Assembly: GCF_029168945.1 (NCBI RefSeq)
Contig: NC_083602.1
Span: 50,529,442 to 50,593,441 of the forward strand
DNA: 64,000 nucleotides
Origin: Cannabis sativa
Lineage: Eukaryota; Streptophyta; Magnoliopsida; Rosales; Cannabaceae
Reading direction: 5' to 3'
Shown: one piece after another, positions 11,308-22,435 of the stretch
Layout: each line of letters opens with the position of its first letter
Numbering within the stretch: position 1 is the stretch's first letter
Made by a program: the position numbers and the translations under genes
Notes under the pieces: model-generated
What the model was told of the DNA's origin: nothing
Database searches by the model: none
Seen by the model: the letters and a program-made list of their open reading frames with translations, nothing else

Positions 11308-12882
11308 TGTTAGGTTTTATGCCCTAAATAAAACTTCATTTCAATGTCATCTATTTTATTCAACATCAATAAAGAAACAGAAGTATTTTTCATTCATTTG
11401 TGTATGTTTTGGTTCACTTTATCAATTGCTTGTCTAATTGATTTATAAATTCATCTTAAACCCTTTTCACATACTTAATCATGTTTATTGTGCTGTCATC
11501 ACATTGAAAAGTAAACATGACTATGTGAATAAAGTTTCCTAGATTTATAAGACACAGGGTTTTACTGATATGATAATCTACAACAAGAGTTTACTTGTAT
11601 TTGGAGAAATACCATGTTCTTTCCAGAACATTGGTTAAAGTAAAGCTCAGGTTGGATGCATGGAGTATGCATTGGAAGGGACCAATATTGAACTTTGACT
11701 TAGATTTAATTAAACTTACCGTAAAATCTATTCAAGTCAATATCGCCAAGTTGATCCTAGATCAAATGATCTTAATCCTGTTATGTTTAGGCTCAATCTT
11801 GAAAGGCTATTCGTGTTCTTTGATTTGTTAGTTAAGCCTACTTTTAGGTCAGGGTGATACGTACATTTCGGGAACACGGTAGTGCAATTGAGTGGGAGCG
11901 CTATCATAAACATGGAATCTATAGCTTCTATCTGGCGAATAGTAAGCAAAGGATGATCTCCTTCGAGCTTGACCAAACGAACATAAATGGTGGATTACTC
12001 ATTTCACATAAGCTGAAATATCATTTATACGGGGTCAAGTGTTTTAAGGATAAAATACATAGTAGGGTGTTACGGTAATTTAATCCCTTTACTGTGTAGA
12101 ACATTCATATAAAGGATCATTGATCAAATTAGGATTATAACAATGGATAACTAATGATGTGTCTATGTGGTGGAACATATAGAGCATTCTATATACTTTG
12201 TATGGTTCAATTAATAAATATGATAAATGACAATATTATTTAATAATTATTTATAGTTATTAAGTAGTTAGAATTGGCATTTAAATGGTTGAATTAGGAG
12301 ATTGGCATTTTTGAGAAAATCAGATACAAAAGGTGTTAAAATTGCAAAATTGCAAAAAGCAAGGCCCAATCCATAATGCCATGGCCGACCACCTATTGTA
12401 GTTTTTTAAGTTGATTTTCTCATTATTTAAATGCCATATAATTCAAATCTAACCGTTGTGGAATGCTATAAATAGATAGTGAAGGCTTCAGGAAAAACAC
12501 ACTTTCGGAATCAGAAAAAACTAGCCTCCACTCTCTCTCTTGCTTCTTCCTTTGAATTTCGAAATTACCTTAGTGATTAGAGTAGTGCCCACACACATCA
12601 AGCAATACCTCAATCATAGTGAGGAAGATCGTGAAGAAAGATCATCAGCAAAGGAGATTCAGAGAAAGAGATCCAGGTTCAGATCTTGATAATACTCTGC
12701 TACAGAAAGGATTCAAGGGTTAGAGATCTGAACGGAAGGAGTCATTTAATTCCGCTGCACCCAATGTAAGGTTTCTTAAACTTTATATGTGTTTAATTTA
12801 CCGTTTTAGAAAGTTCTTATTTAGGATGTTAATAAACATACTTGTGAGTAGATCTAAGATCCTGGTAAAATAATTTCCAACA
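11308..12882 (+). repeat. C1 3' LTR (1575 bp, internally deleted)
   Basis: Starts TGTTAGG and ends TTTCCAACA, followed by the TSD CCCAG. Compared with the 5' LTR it lacks about 285 bp (junction near 12196, at ATATACT), about 20 bp near 12535 and 15 bp near 12657. Its GGCCGGCC palindrome has decayed to GGCCGACC. The TATA box TATAAATAG is at 12467-12475. Confidence 0.93.
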
Positions 12883-12927
12883 CCCAGTGCCGTGGAAACT
12901 CGGCTGGACACCCCTCATGCGTGCGCG

Positions 12928-12951
12928 GGTGGTATGCAATGCATACCATCC
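12928..12951 (+). other. GC-rich leader hairpin, Eout copy
   Basis: GGTGGTATGC (12928-12937), loop AAT, GCATACCATCC (12941-12951): a 10-bp stem with one bulge. Equivalent hairpins are at 36235-36258 (Emin), 39732-39756 (M1, arms GGACAGTATGC and GCATACTGTCC, perfect 11 bp) and 61233-61258 (M2). The arms change together between copies. Confidence 0.6.
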
Positions 12952-15667
12952 GTACAGCGTGCAATTTTTCTTCATTTTCTTCGATTTTTCATGCTATTTC
13001 ATGGAATTAACTTCCGATTTTTTGTGTAGTTTTGTATTTTGATTTAATTTTTCATATTTCAAATCTAATTATCAGAAATAAATTAATTTGATTTTTCAAA
13101 ATTAATTTTAGATATTAGTGTAATTTGAATTTGAAAATAGGTTAAAATCATGTTTTGCTTACCTCTTTTCTTATTTTCTTTAAAATTTGATTATTTTATC
13201 TTATTTTTAAATCTAAGGTCAGATATTAAATTCCTTTTATAAAATATTCTATTTTAAGTAACTTGACCTTATTTAGAATAAGATTACTATAATCATGGTA
13301 TTTTAAAAAGGGAAATAAGATATTTTTGTTAACTTTTAAATTTTGTTATTTTACGTAAATTAAATTATAAAACCAGAAAAGGGTATGTATTTATAATTTT
13401 TCTTATTGAATATTTAATTTTAAAATAACATGAAATTTAAAAGGTAAGTTAGCAAATTGATTTTTGAAATCATATTTAGGTTACTTGAAACCTAATTTTT
13501 CAAAATTGTAGGTTTAATTTTAAATATTATTTTATTTCATTTTAAAAACAGAAAATATGTTTTTTTTTATTTTATTATTTTCGAAATATAATTAATTATT
13601 TAAAATTAAATAAATCCTACATCCAACTTTCCAAATCTAACTTGTTGCAGGAGTATGTGTTTTAAATTGTTTGTAAGTTTTTCTAAAACCTATTATTGCT
13701 TGATCTAAATTGCCATGGTTAACTTGTTGACATATCCAATAATCTGATTTTAACTCATAGTTCAATTGTCAATAGGTCAAGTAAATAATTTGTAACAGGT
13801 AAGTTTTACATTCTTCTTTCATCTGTGTATGACCTAGTAACATGATAGGGTCCATCCAAATCTGTGTGCCTGTGTGAGCCTATATGTTTATTTTATAATA
13901 GATGCATATAGGTTGTTGCTAAATAAAATGTCACACCCTGATAGATTTTATTTAGGTCCATTAAGTTTTTGGACCTATTCAATTAATAACAGTTATTCAT
14001 TTTAAGGTTAAATTCCTCTCTTTTTGGCCTTGTGTGAGAGATGGGGGCCAATAGAAGTGGGTACGACATACTGAACTCAGCTCCCCCTCACATGAACTAC
14101 CCCAATTGTGAAGACCCATTTGCCTGATTTGAATAACTGTACTAGGTTAATTAAATTAGTTTAACCTAATAAAATTGATTAGCAACATAATTAACTTTTA
14201 AAATATATGAAATTTATTTTCATTTTAATATTTTAAGTTAATTTTAAGAAAAACACTCTTAGTTTAAGATATTATTTCTAGATAAACTATTTGTATTTTT
14301 CTTGTATTTAATTAAATAAAGAATTTTAACTAATTAGATTCTTTCTGAAACTTACTTTTATTATTTCATTAAATATTCCTATTTAAGTTATAAATTTATT
14401 ATTACTAATTTTCCTTGTTAACTTAAATTTAAATATCTTCTGAATTTAATATTAAGTTGAGGAATTATAAGAATTGGTTATTGAAGATTTTTAAGATATT
14501 TTTTAAGTTGATTTTAAACTTAAAATGGAATATTCTTAAATTAGGTAGTTACCACCTAATTTTGATATTTAATTAAATTTTATTTAGAATTTTTTAGGTT
14601 GCTTATTTTAGATACTTTCTATAACAACTTAAATCAGATATTTTCCAAATCTTGAAAAGATACTTAGTTAAATTAAGATACTTTTAGATAGTTATTTATA
14701 TACTAATTATTATTTCTAATTTTAAAATAGGAAAATATCATTGATTGTGAAATTAATTGTTTAATAATTAATTTTGGTACAATTCAAGTTAAGAATATTC
14801 TTCCAAGTATTAAACTGGAAATTAATAATTAAGTCTTTTCTATACTTAATTATTTATTTCCTGAATTTAATACATTTAATTAAATTAAAAATTAAATATC
14901 TAAGTTGATTTTCATCATGATACTTAAATATTGTAATTTTCATGACATTTAATTAAATAGGAAATTATTTTAAGTTGGATTTTTTTTAACAACTTAAATA
15001 ATTTTCAAAATATATTTTATTTATTTTAATCAATGTTTTCGAAATTGCATTTGATTATGCAAGACGATTTTGAATTTATCTTGAAAAATAGATTAAAGTT
15101 GTAAACTAATTATTTATTTAACTAATTTTTGAATCAACTTAAATCAATGATTTTTTCATTTAAAGATTAATAAAGGAACTAGAATACATTATTTTTAGAA
15201 ATTGAATTAATTAGTCAAAGAAAATCTAGATAGATAGTATTCTTGCTTGAAGTATTTTTACTAGTAAAGATTAATTTATTTTTTTAATGTATTTCGAAAA
15301 TTGTATAATTTTATACTTTAATTTTTCGAGATACAATATATATATTTATAGAAAATTTAAATTTTAGTTGCAAATTCATTTAAATTAATACAACTTAAAT
15401 TATGTAATTTTCTTAATATTTATTGGAAAATTAATACTAAGATCGAAATAATTCATTTTATATTTTTGACCATCTAAGTTTAATTTTATAAATATTAAAT
15501 AAAATTTTATTTAGAATTTTATTCTAAATTCAAGATTTAATTAAATAAATAAATATTTAAAATAAATAAATAATAGAAAAAAATACATTTCAAATAATGA
15601 GCTTTATTATTGTTAAGATATTCGATCTCCATTGTTGGTTTTACATAGCTTTTGTTTTAGTGAGTAA

Positions 15668-15777
15668 TTCTCCCTAATGGAGAAACGTTTATTAGCAAGT
15701 TAGAGCCGTTTAATCTCCAAAGATAAGTATATTTGTAAGTGTTTTATATTAGTATTGATCACCCTAATGGTGGCGAC
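15668..15777 (+). other. Twin-hairpin module of the leader, Eout version
   Basis: Hairpin 1: TTCTCC, loop CTAAT, GGAGAA (15668-15684). Hairpin 2: CACC, loop CTAAT, GGTG (15760-15772), with flanking AGT (15751-15753) and ACT (15775-15777) able to pair. Compared with T (TCCTCC/GGAGGA and GGT/ACC) both arms differ but remain complementary. Confidence 0.55.
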
Positions 15778-15985
15778 TGTATTTGACTTACAAACGTATG
15801 AAACAATGGTGGAAGCTCATGAAATAGGAATGACCTTGACTCTCGCCTAAACGGGACAACGTCGGATTCTCTTTTCGATCGAATAAAAGGTTGCTAGAAT
15901 GTTTATCATTTTAGATGAGCTGACAACTCTATTCAACGGATGATAGCTTTGACTCTCGCCTAAATTGGACACTGATATTAGTTTG

Positions 15986-17583
15986 TGTTGGAATTTATTT
16001 TACCAGGATCTTAGATCTACTCACAAGTATGTTTATTAACACCCTAAATATGAACTTTCTAAAACGATGAAATAAACACATATAAAGTTTAGGAAACCTT
16101 CCAATGGGTGCAGCGGAATATAATGACTCCTTCTGTTCAGATATCTACCCCTTGATTCCTTTCTGTAGCAGAGCATTATCAATATCTAAACCTGGATCTC
16201 TTTCTCTGAATCTTTGATGCTGAAACTCCTTCTTGCTGAAAGTCTTTCTTCACGATCTTCCTCACTATGGTTGAGGTATCACTTGCTGTGTGTGGGCACT
16301 ACTCTTACACTAAGTAATTCGAAATTTAAGGAAGAAGAAAGAGAGACTGGGTTCGGCCAAAGATAGGGAGAGAGAGAGGCTCAGTTTTTTCTGAAACAGA
16401 AGTGTCAGAAGAAAAGTGTAATTTTGCCCCTATTAACAAATATGCCCCTATTAACTCTTTCTTTACAATTTCGCCCTTACTTAGTGAAAATTTCACAAAT
16501 AGACATAGTCTAATTTGAGAATTATAATTGATTAATCAAAACCAATTACATGAGTCTTACAAGCAATATTATCTCAACTAGTGCGGGGACCATGGGTCTA
16601 TATAACCGAGCTTCCAATAAGTAGATCAAGAATTTATCACTAAAATTCACTAACTTATTAATTCTTCGTTGAATCCACGCATAGAACTTAGAATTGCACT
16701 CTCAGTATATAGAATGCTCTATATGTTCCACCATATAGATGCATCATTAGTTATCCATTGTTATAATCCTAATGTGATCAATGATCCTCTATATGAATGA
16801 TCTACACTGTAAAGGGATTAGATTACTGTTACACCCTACAATGTATTTTATCCTTAAAACACTTGACCCCGTATAAATGATATTTCAGCTTATGTGAAAT
16901 GAGTACTCCACCATTTATGTTCGTTTGATCAAGCTCGAAGGAGATCATCCTTTGCTTACTATTCGCCAGATAGAAGCTATAGATTCCATGTTTATGCTAG
17001 CACTCCCACTCAATTGCACTACCGTGTTCCCAAAATGTACGTATCACCCTGACCTAAAAGTAGGCTTAACTAACAAATCAAAGAACACGAATAGCCTTTC
17101 AAGATTGAGCCTAATCATAACAGGATTAAGAACATTTGATCTAGGATCAACTAGGCGATATTGACTTGAATAGATATTACGGTAAGTTTAATAAATCTAA
17201 GTCAAAGTTCAATATCGGTCCCTTCCGATGCATACTCCATGCATCCAACCTGAGCTTTACTTTAACCAATGCTCTTGAAAGAACATAGCACTTCTCCAAA
17301 TGCAAGTAAACTCTGTTGTAGATTATCGTATCAGTAAAACCATGTGTAAGATAAATCTAGGAAACTTTATTCACATAGTCATGTTTACTTTCCAATGCGT
17401 TGACGGCACAATAAACAGGATCAAGTATGTGAAAAGGGTTTCAGATGAATTTATACATTATGTACATATAATCATGAAATAAATCATGTGAACCATGCAA
17501 CATTAAATGTTATTTCTGATCTATATTAATAAGTAAATCTGATTATATTGAAATGAGTTTTATTTAGGGCATAGAACTCAACA
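15986..17583 (-). repeat. Solo LTR 'S1' with TSD GTTTG
   Basis: Minus-strand LTR of 1598 bp (family B) bounded on the plus strand by TGTTGGAATTT and ACTCAACA, flanked by GTTTG at 15981-15985 and 17584-17588. No internal region is attached, so it is a solo LTR left by LTR-LTR recombination. About 300 bp including the TATA area are missing (near 16420, where TATGCCCCTATTAAC-like sequence is partly duplicated), so it probably has no promoter. Confidence 0.95.
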
Positions 17584-17588
17584 GTTTG

Positions 17589-17737
17589 TTGAAAACCTTG
17601 GAAATTATTTAGGATTGTATGTTTTTAGTATTTTCTCTTGTCATTCTTACTTGTTATGTGCTAATAATTTCTGAATAAGGTTTTGTGTTAAACCATAATT
17701 GCTTTCTATTAATTATCTTGTAGTATCCTGAATTGCC
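17589..17737 (+). other. Last part of the Eout leader before gag
   Basis: Short leader stretch after S1, beginning TTGAAAACCTTGG and running to the gag ATG. The same sequence precedes the deleted gag position in C1 (about 7690-7830) and T (about 25830-25975). It contains no conserved hairpin. Confidence 0.7.
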
Positions 17738-18430
17738 ATGTCGAATCCCATGTTATCACTGTTGACTGAAAATAAGCTAAATGGATCTAACTTCCCTAAA
17801 TGGAAAGAGAACATTAATATTGCTCTCATAGGTGAAACTGCCCTGTTTGTGTTGACTGAGCCGTCTCCTGAACAGCCGGGTGACAATGCAACCAAAACTG
17901 TTAAAGAGAAGTTCGAGCGTTGGCAGAATGCTAACAACAAAGCTCGATACTTCATGCTTTCCAGCATGGTTGACACTTTGAAAACAAGGTTTGCTAACTC
18001 TATCATTGCTGCAGATTTCATGACGCAGTTAACTGAGCTATTCGGTATGGCATCTATCCAGTCTCGCTTTTACGCGACTAAGAAATTCATCAACGCACGG
18101 ATGGAACCCCATCGGAATGTGCGTGATCACCTTTTCCAAATGGCAGGTTATTTCCAGGAAGCCCAGAATCATGGTGCTGAAATTGATCAGACAACTCAAG
18201 TGAGTCTCATCTTGAATAGTCTGACTCCAGATTTTCTGCCCTATACATCAAATTATGTCATGAACAAGAAGGAACAAGACTTTCACATGTTAGTCAATGA
18301 CCTTCAGACATATGAAAATTTGATTGGAGGACCCAAGAAGAAAGGGAGTAAACCTCAGAATTCTGGAAATGGTAATAGGACGAATATTGCTGAGGCACAC
18401 GTTTCCTCTACTTCCAAACCCAAGAATTAG
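17738..18430 (+). CDS. gag: Eout gag, capsid-type copia Gag (230 codons, premature TAG)
   Basis: The structural protein that would build the virus-like particle around the retrotransposon RNA. It starts at ATG 17738 (MSNPMLSLLTENKLNG...), a start shared with the Emin gag, with the typical copia opening LNGSNFPKWKENI. The middle carries the UBN2-type gag fold (about residues 70-200: ARYFMLSSMVDTL, LTELFGMASIQSRF, LFQMAGYFQEA, SLTPDFLPYTSNYV). A TAG at 18428-18430 cuts it before the nucleic-acid-binding zinc knuckle, which continues in the same frame. Except for that stop the frame is clean, in marked contrast to the pol behind it. Confidence 0.9.
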   Translation: MSNPMLSLLTENKLNGSNFPKWKENINIALIGETALFVLTEPSPEQPGDNATKTVKEKFERWQNANNKARYFMLSSMVDTLKTRFANSIIAADFMTQLTELFGMASIQSRFYATKKFINARMEPHRNVRDHLFQMAGYFQEAQNHGAEIDQTTQVSLILNSLTPDFLPYTSNYVMNKKEQDFHMLVNDLQTYENLIGGPKKKGSKPQNSGNGNRTNIAEAHVSSTSKPKN

Positions 18431-18600
18431 AAGAAGTGGAAAAATGCCAAGAAGCGAGCTCAAGCTGTGAAAACAGCTAAGAATAAAAAGGCTGCAGCTT
18501 CTGGTGATACACCAAAAGGAAAATATTTCTACTGCAATGAGAAAGGCCATTGGAAACCCCAATGTCCTAAGCTTCTTGCAAAGAAACAAGGTATTTCTTT
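18431..18600 (+). pseudogene. gag: Eout gag C-terminal tail with damaged zinc knuckle
   Basis: Same frame as gag, after the TAG. Lysine-rich linker, then a CCHC knuckle in which the first Cys is replaced by Tyr: YFYCNEKGHWKPQC keeps C-x4-H-x4-C only. Just beyond, near 18630-18660, SIWIINSR is a ruined version of the gag-protease junction and protease motif. Tail and knuckle would normally bind the genomic RNA. Confidence 0.8.
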
Positions 18601-20412
18601 CTATAAACTGATGTGTTTTAGTGAATTATTATCCATTTGGATTATTAATTCTAGACTACTAACCTTGTTTATTTTTCTTCTTATAGCTCAAGCTTCTTAA
18701 ACTCGGGTGTTGTCTTAGCGAGTTGGATCTGAAAGCTAGATAAAGGGATAGAGTTCGTCAAAGATAAAGAAGAACCTCATTTATTTATTTTTTTGAATTA
18801 ATTGTTTCAATTTTAAAACAATTTGGATTTCGAGTTTGGGATTTTATTCCCTGTTCTCATAATGTTCCAAACAATTTTTTTTTAACTTATAATTAAGTTT
18901 TTTTTTCTTACAAATAAATGGCAATCTATGAGTCTGCGCTTCATTACTTTATCTTATAAATCAATTACCAATTATTATATTTATTATGTTTGTATGTGTA
19001 TGTGTTTTTATTATTGATACAAATTCTATAGTTATTTAAACTCTTTACAGAGTTATTACTACATAAACACTAGAAATTATTTCTATGTTTATGAATAATT
19101 GTTAATTCTAAAACAATTATTAAGAATTTGTTTAACAAAAAGATCTTTTGATCTGATAGGGGTGGAGAAAAAGTTAAGAATAATATGCAGTTCAACGATC
19201 TTTTATATCTAATGAACTTTGGATTATATTCAACTCCACATAATCTCTATTACACTTAGAGAATCATGATCTCTACAACCTTTAGGGGTGGATTATAATC
19301 TCTATATACTTAGGGGTGGACTTTATTCCACAGCACTCTTTATGACACATAATTTTTAACATGGAAGTAATATAATAAATTAGCTATTATCAGAATAAAT
19401 CCTTGATCTTGATTATATGTTCCAGTTTAGATTTACTGTTGTGATAGATAATGATACCAATAAAGTTCTTTGATAATGTATCACACTACCTTAATTTAGT
19501 GGGAGAATATTAAAATCCTTTACCCATTCTCATTTGGTTGACACTTGTGATAGGAACTTAAGAACACCACTGATAAAACAAATCTAACCATTCACATGGA
19601 TAGAAATAACTTATCAGAATTATGAGTATAAGATAGAATAATTCTTGCATAGTCTATTCAAATGACTTGAGTCAAGATCTCTAATCCTCTTAACAATTTT
19701 ATGGTATCTTAATTTGATTGCTTAATCTCTAGCAACTATTTTACACATCAAATACTAGACTGCTATGTTGATGACCTAGTCTTAAAGAAACTTACAATTT
19801 CAGACTAAGACAATAAGTCACAACGAGATATCCCTCAAAACAATAATAAGAGGTTAAAAGTATTTTTTAACCAGACATCTACTATTGAGTGGGAGCCATC
19901 TGAGATGTAATCAAATAAGGAACATTAGGGGACAATCAAGAAGGATTTATGAAAGTGACCTATATGTTAGATATTAAGGAACTATACATTAGTAATCCTA
20001 ATATCCACACAAATTCTTTAAGATTTAGAGATGGTGGTTACTCTGGGGGTGGAGGAGTTATTCTAGAAGAGAGTAAAAAACCATCTATAATAATCCAAGC
20101 TCCATCAGAGAAGATATACATAACTTTGTAAATTCAAAATTACCAGAAAGTTATTTGACTGAAGAATATTCTACACTGCATCATCTCAATTCCAAATTTT
20201 AAAATTTGAGAGATATGTCTTCTGTTTGTTCAGATGTACTTAATGGGTAGTAAGGATTACAATATCCCTTGATGAGTAAAGCATATAGTTAAGGATGTCT
20301 CATAAGGTTTTATGAACCTGGTTCCAAAAATATGGGTGGATTCAAATATACTACACTTGATATGAAGATCAAGACAAAAGATTTATTGTAATGCACAACT
20401 TGTTTTATGTTA
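18601..20412 (+). pseudogene. Eout pol remnant (collapsed)
   Basis: About 1.8 kb in place of a roughly 3.3-kb pol. Recognisable scraps in order: protease junction (about 18630), integrase around the second catalytic Asp (TTTTGATCTGATAGGGGTGG at about 19146), an RT/RNase H junction scrap near 19865 (CCAGACATCTACTATTGAGTGG) and an RNase H scrap (GATGGTGGTTACTCTGGGGG at about 20030). AGGGGTGGA phrases recur at about 19158, 19285 and 19311. Nothing here could be translated into a working enzyme. Confidence 0.7.
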
Positions 20413-20427
20413 GTGCAAGTGGGAGTT
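20413..20427 (+). other. Polypurine tract of Eout
   Basis: GTGCAAGTGGGAGTT directly before the 3' LTR at 20428, identical to the tract in C1 and T. It is intact even though the pol beside it has collapsed. Confidence 0.85.
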
Positions 20428-20539
20428 TGTTGGGTTTTGTGCCTTAAATAAAACCCATTACAATCTGATTAGTTATCAATTTAGAATTTTGAAGTGGTTT
20501 ATGTTAACATGTATTTTTCATGTTTATGGTTTAATATAT
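20428..20539 (+). repeat. Eout 3' LTR, first 112 bp
   Basis: Starts TGTTGGGTTTTGTGCC. It is broken at 20539 by element T; the TSD TATAT is 20535-20539 on this side and 31215-31219 on the other. It joins in register with 31220 onward, as comparison with the uninterrupted Emin LTR (38320-38446) shows. Confidence 0.92.
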
Positions 20540-22419
20540 TGTTGGGTTTTATGCCATAAATAAAACTCATTTCAATATAATCAGATTTACTTATTAATAT
20601 AGATCAGAAATAACATTTAATGTTGCATGGTTCACATGATTTATTTCATGATTATATGTACATAATGTATAGATTCATCTGAAACCCTTTTCACATACTT
20701 GATCCTGTTTATTGTGCCGTCAACACATTGGAAAGTAAACATGACTATGTGAATAAAGTTTCCTAGATTTATCAGACACAGGGTTTTACTGATATGATAA
20801 TCTACAACAAGAGTTTACTTGTATTTGGAGAAATACTATGTTCTTTCCAGAACATTAGTTAAAGTAAAGCTCAGGTTGGATGCATGGAGTATGCATCGGA
20901 AGGGACCGATAATGAACTTTGACTTAGATTTAATTAAACTTACCGTAAAATCTATTGAAGTCAATATCGCCTAGTTGATCCTAGATCAAAAGATCTTAAT
21001 CCTGTTATGATTAGGCTCAATCTTGAAAGGTTATTCGTGTTCCTTCAATTGTTAGTTAAGCCTACTTTTAGGTCAGGGTGATACGTACATTTTGGGAACA
21101 CGGTAGTGCAATTGAGTGGGAGCGCTAGCATAAACATGGAATCTATAGCTTCTATCTGGCGAATAGTAAGCAAAGGATGATCACCTTCGAGCTTGACCAA
21201 ACGAAAATAAATGGTGGAGATCTCATTTCACATAAGCTGAAATATCATTTATACGGGGTCAAGTGTTTTAAGGATAAAATACATAGTAGGGTGTTACGGT
21301 AATTTAATCCCTTTACTGTGTAGATCATTCATATAGAGGATAATTGATCAAATTAGGATTATAACAATGGATAACTAATGATGTGTCTATATGGTGGAAC
21401 ATATAGAGCATTCTATATACTGAGAGTGCAATTCTAAGTTCTATGCGTGGATTCAACGAATAATTAATAAGTTAGTGAATTTTAGTGCTAAATTCTTGAT
21501 CTACTTATTGGAAGCTCGGTTATATAGACCCATGGTCCCCCCACTAGTTGAGATAATATTGCTTGTAAGACTCATGTAATTGGTTTTGATTAATCAATTA
21601 TAATTCTCAAATTAGACTATGTCTATTTGTGAAATTTTCACTAAGTAAGGGCGAAATTGTAAAGAAAGAGTTTATAAGGGCATATTTGTTAATTATGATA
21701 CTTTGTATGGTTCAATTAATAAATATGATAAATGACAATATTATTTAATAATTATTTATAGTTATTAAATAGTTAGAATTGGCATTTAAATGGTTGAATT
21801 AGGAAATTGGCATTTTTGAGAAAATCAGATACAAAAGGTGTTAAAATTGCAAAATTACAAAAAGCAAGGCCCAATCCACTAAGTGTATGGCCGGCCACCT
21901 TAGTAGGTATTTTAAGTTTATTTTTTCATTATTTTAATGCCATATAATTCAAATCTAACCCTAGTGGAATGCTATAAATAGATAGTGAAGGCTTCAGGAA
22001 AAACACTTCTTCTGATTCAGAAAAACTGAGCCTTCTCTCTCCCTATCTTTAGCTGCCACTTCTTCTTTCTCTTCCTTTGAATTTCGAACTACCTTAGTGT
22101 ATGAGTAGTGCCCACACACATCAAGTGATACCTCAATCATAGTGAGGAAGATCGTGAAGAAAGATCATCAGCAAAGGAGTTTCAGCATCAAAGATTCAGA
22201 GAAAGAGATCCAGGTTCAGATATTGATAATGCTCTGCTACAGAAAGGAATCAAGGGCTAGATATCTGAACGGAAGGAGTCATATTATTCCGCTGCACCCA
22301 ATGTAAGGTTTCTTAAACTTTATATGTGTTTAATCTATCGTTTTAGAAAGTTCTTATTTAGGATCTTAATAAACATACTTGTGAGTAGATCTAAGATCCT
22401 GGTAAAATAATTTCCAACA
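20540..22419 (+). repeat. T, first LTR (1880 bp)
   Basis: TGTTGGGTTTTATGCC to TTTCCAACA. TATA box at 21973-21981 and GGCCGGCC near 21893. Near-identical to the LTR at 28636-30514 by eye. Confidence 0.95.
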
Positions 22420-22421
22420 AC

Positions 22422-22435
22422 TGGCCTCAGAGCCA
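22422..22435 (+). other. Primer-binding site of T
   Basis: TGGCCTCAGAGCCA, two bases after the first LTR. The second unit has the identical site at 30517-30530. Confidence 0.85.

Larger units (their letters stand above)
3049..12887 (+). mobile_element. Ty1/copia element 'C1', complete with TSD CCCAG, pol-bearing and gag-less
   Basis: LTR 3054-4944, internal 4945-11307, LTR 11308-12882, flanked by the duplication CCCAG (3049-3053 and 12883-12887). The two LTRs align closely apart from three deletions in the 3' LTR, so the insertion is recent relative to Eout. Pol is present with two in-frame stops and two frameshifts; gag is absent and about 280 bp of unrelated sequence lies where it should be. 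The internal order protease-integrase-RT-RNase H identifies Ty1/copia. Confidence 0.95.
12888..15985 (+). other. Eout leader, second part
   Basis: Continues from 3053 after C1. Contents: a GC-rich patch with hairpin (12928-12951); AT-rich low-complexity DNA; the conserved stem block (14033-14092); the twin hairpins (15668-15684 and about 15751-15777); and GACTCTCGCC motifs near 15838 and 15951. It is cut by S1 at 15985 and ends with the left TSD GTTTG (15981-15985). No coding sequence is visible. Confidence 0.75.

Noticed and set aside
17738..18430. Host gene encoding a retroviral-like Gag (domesticated)
   Set aside because: It sits in a standard position between leader and pol relic of an LTR element and has a premature stop and a damaged zinc knuckle; nothing suggests host use.
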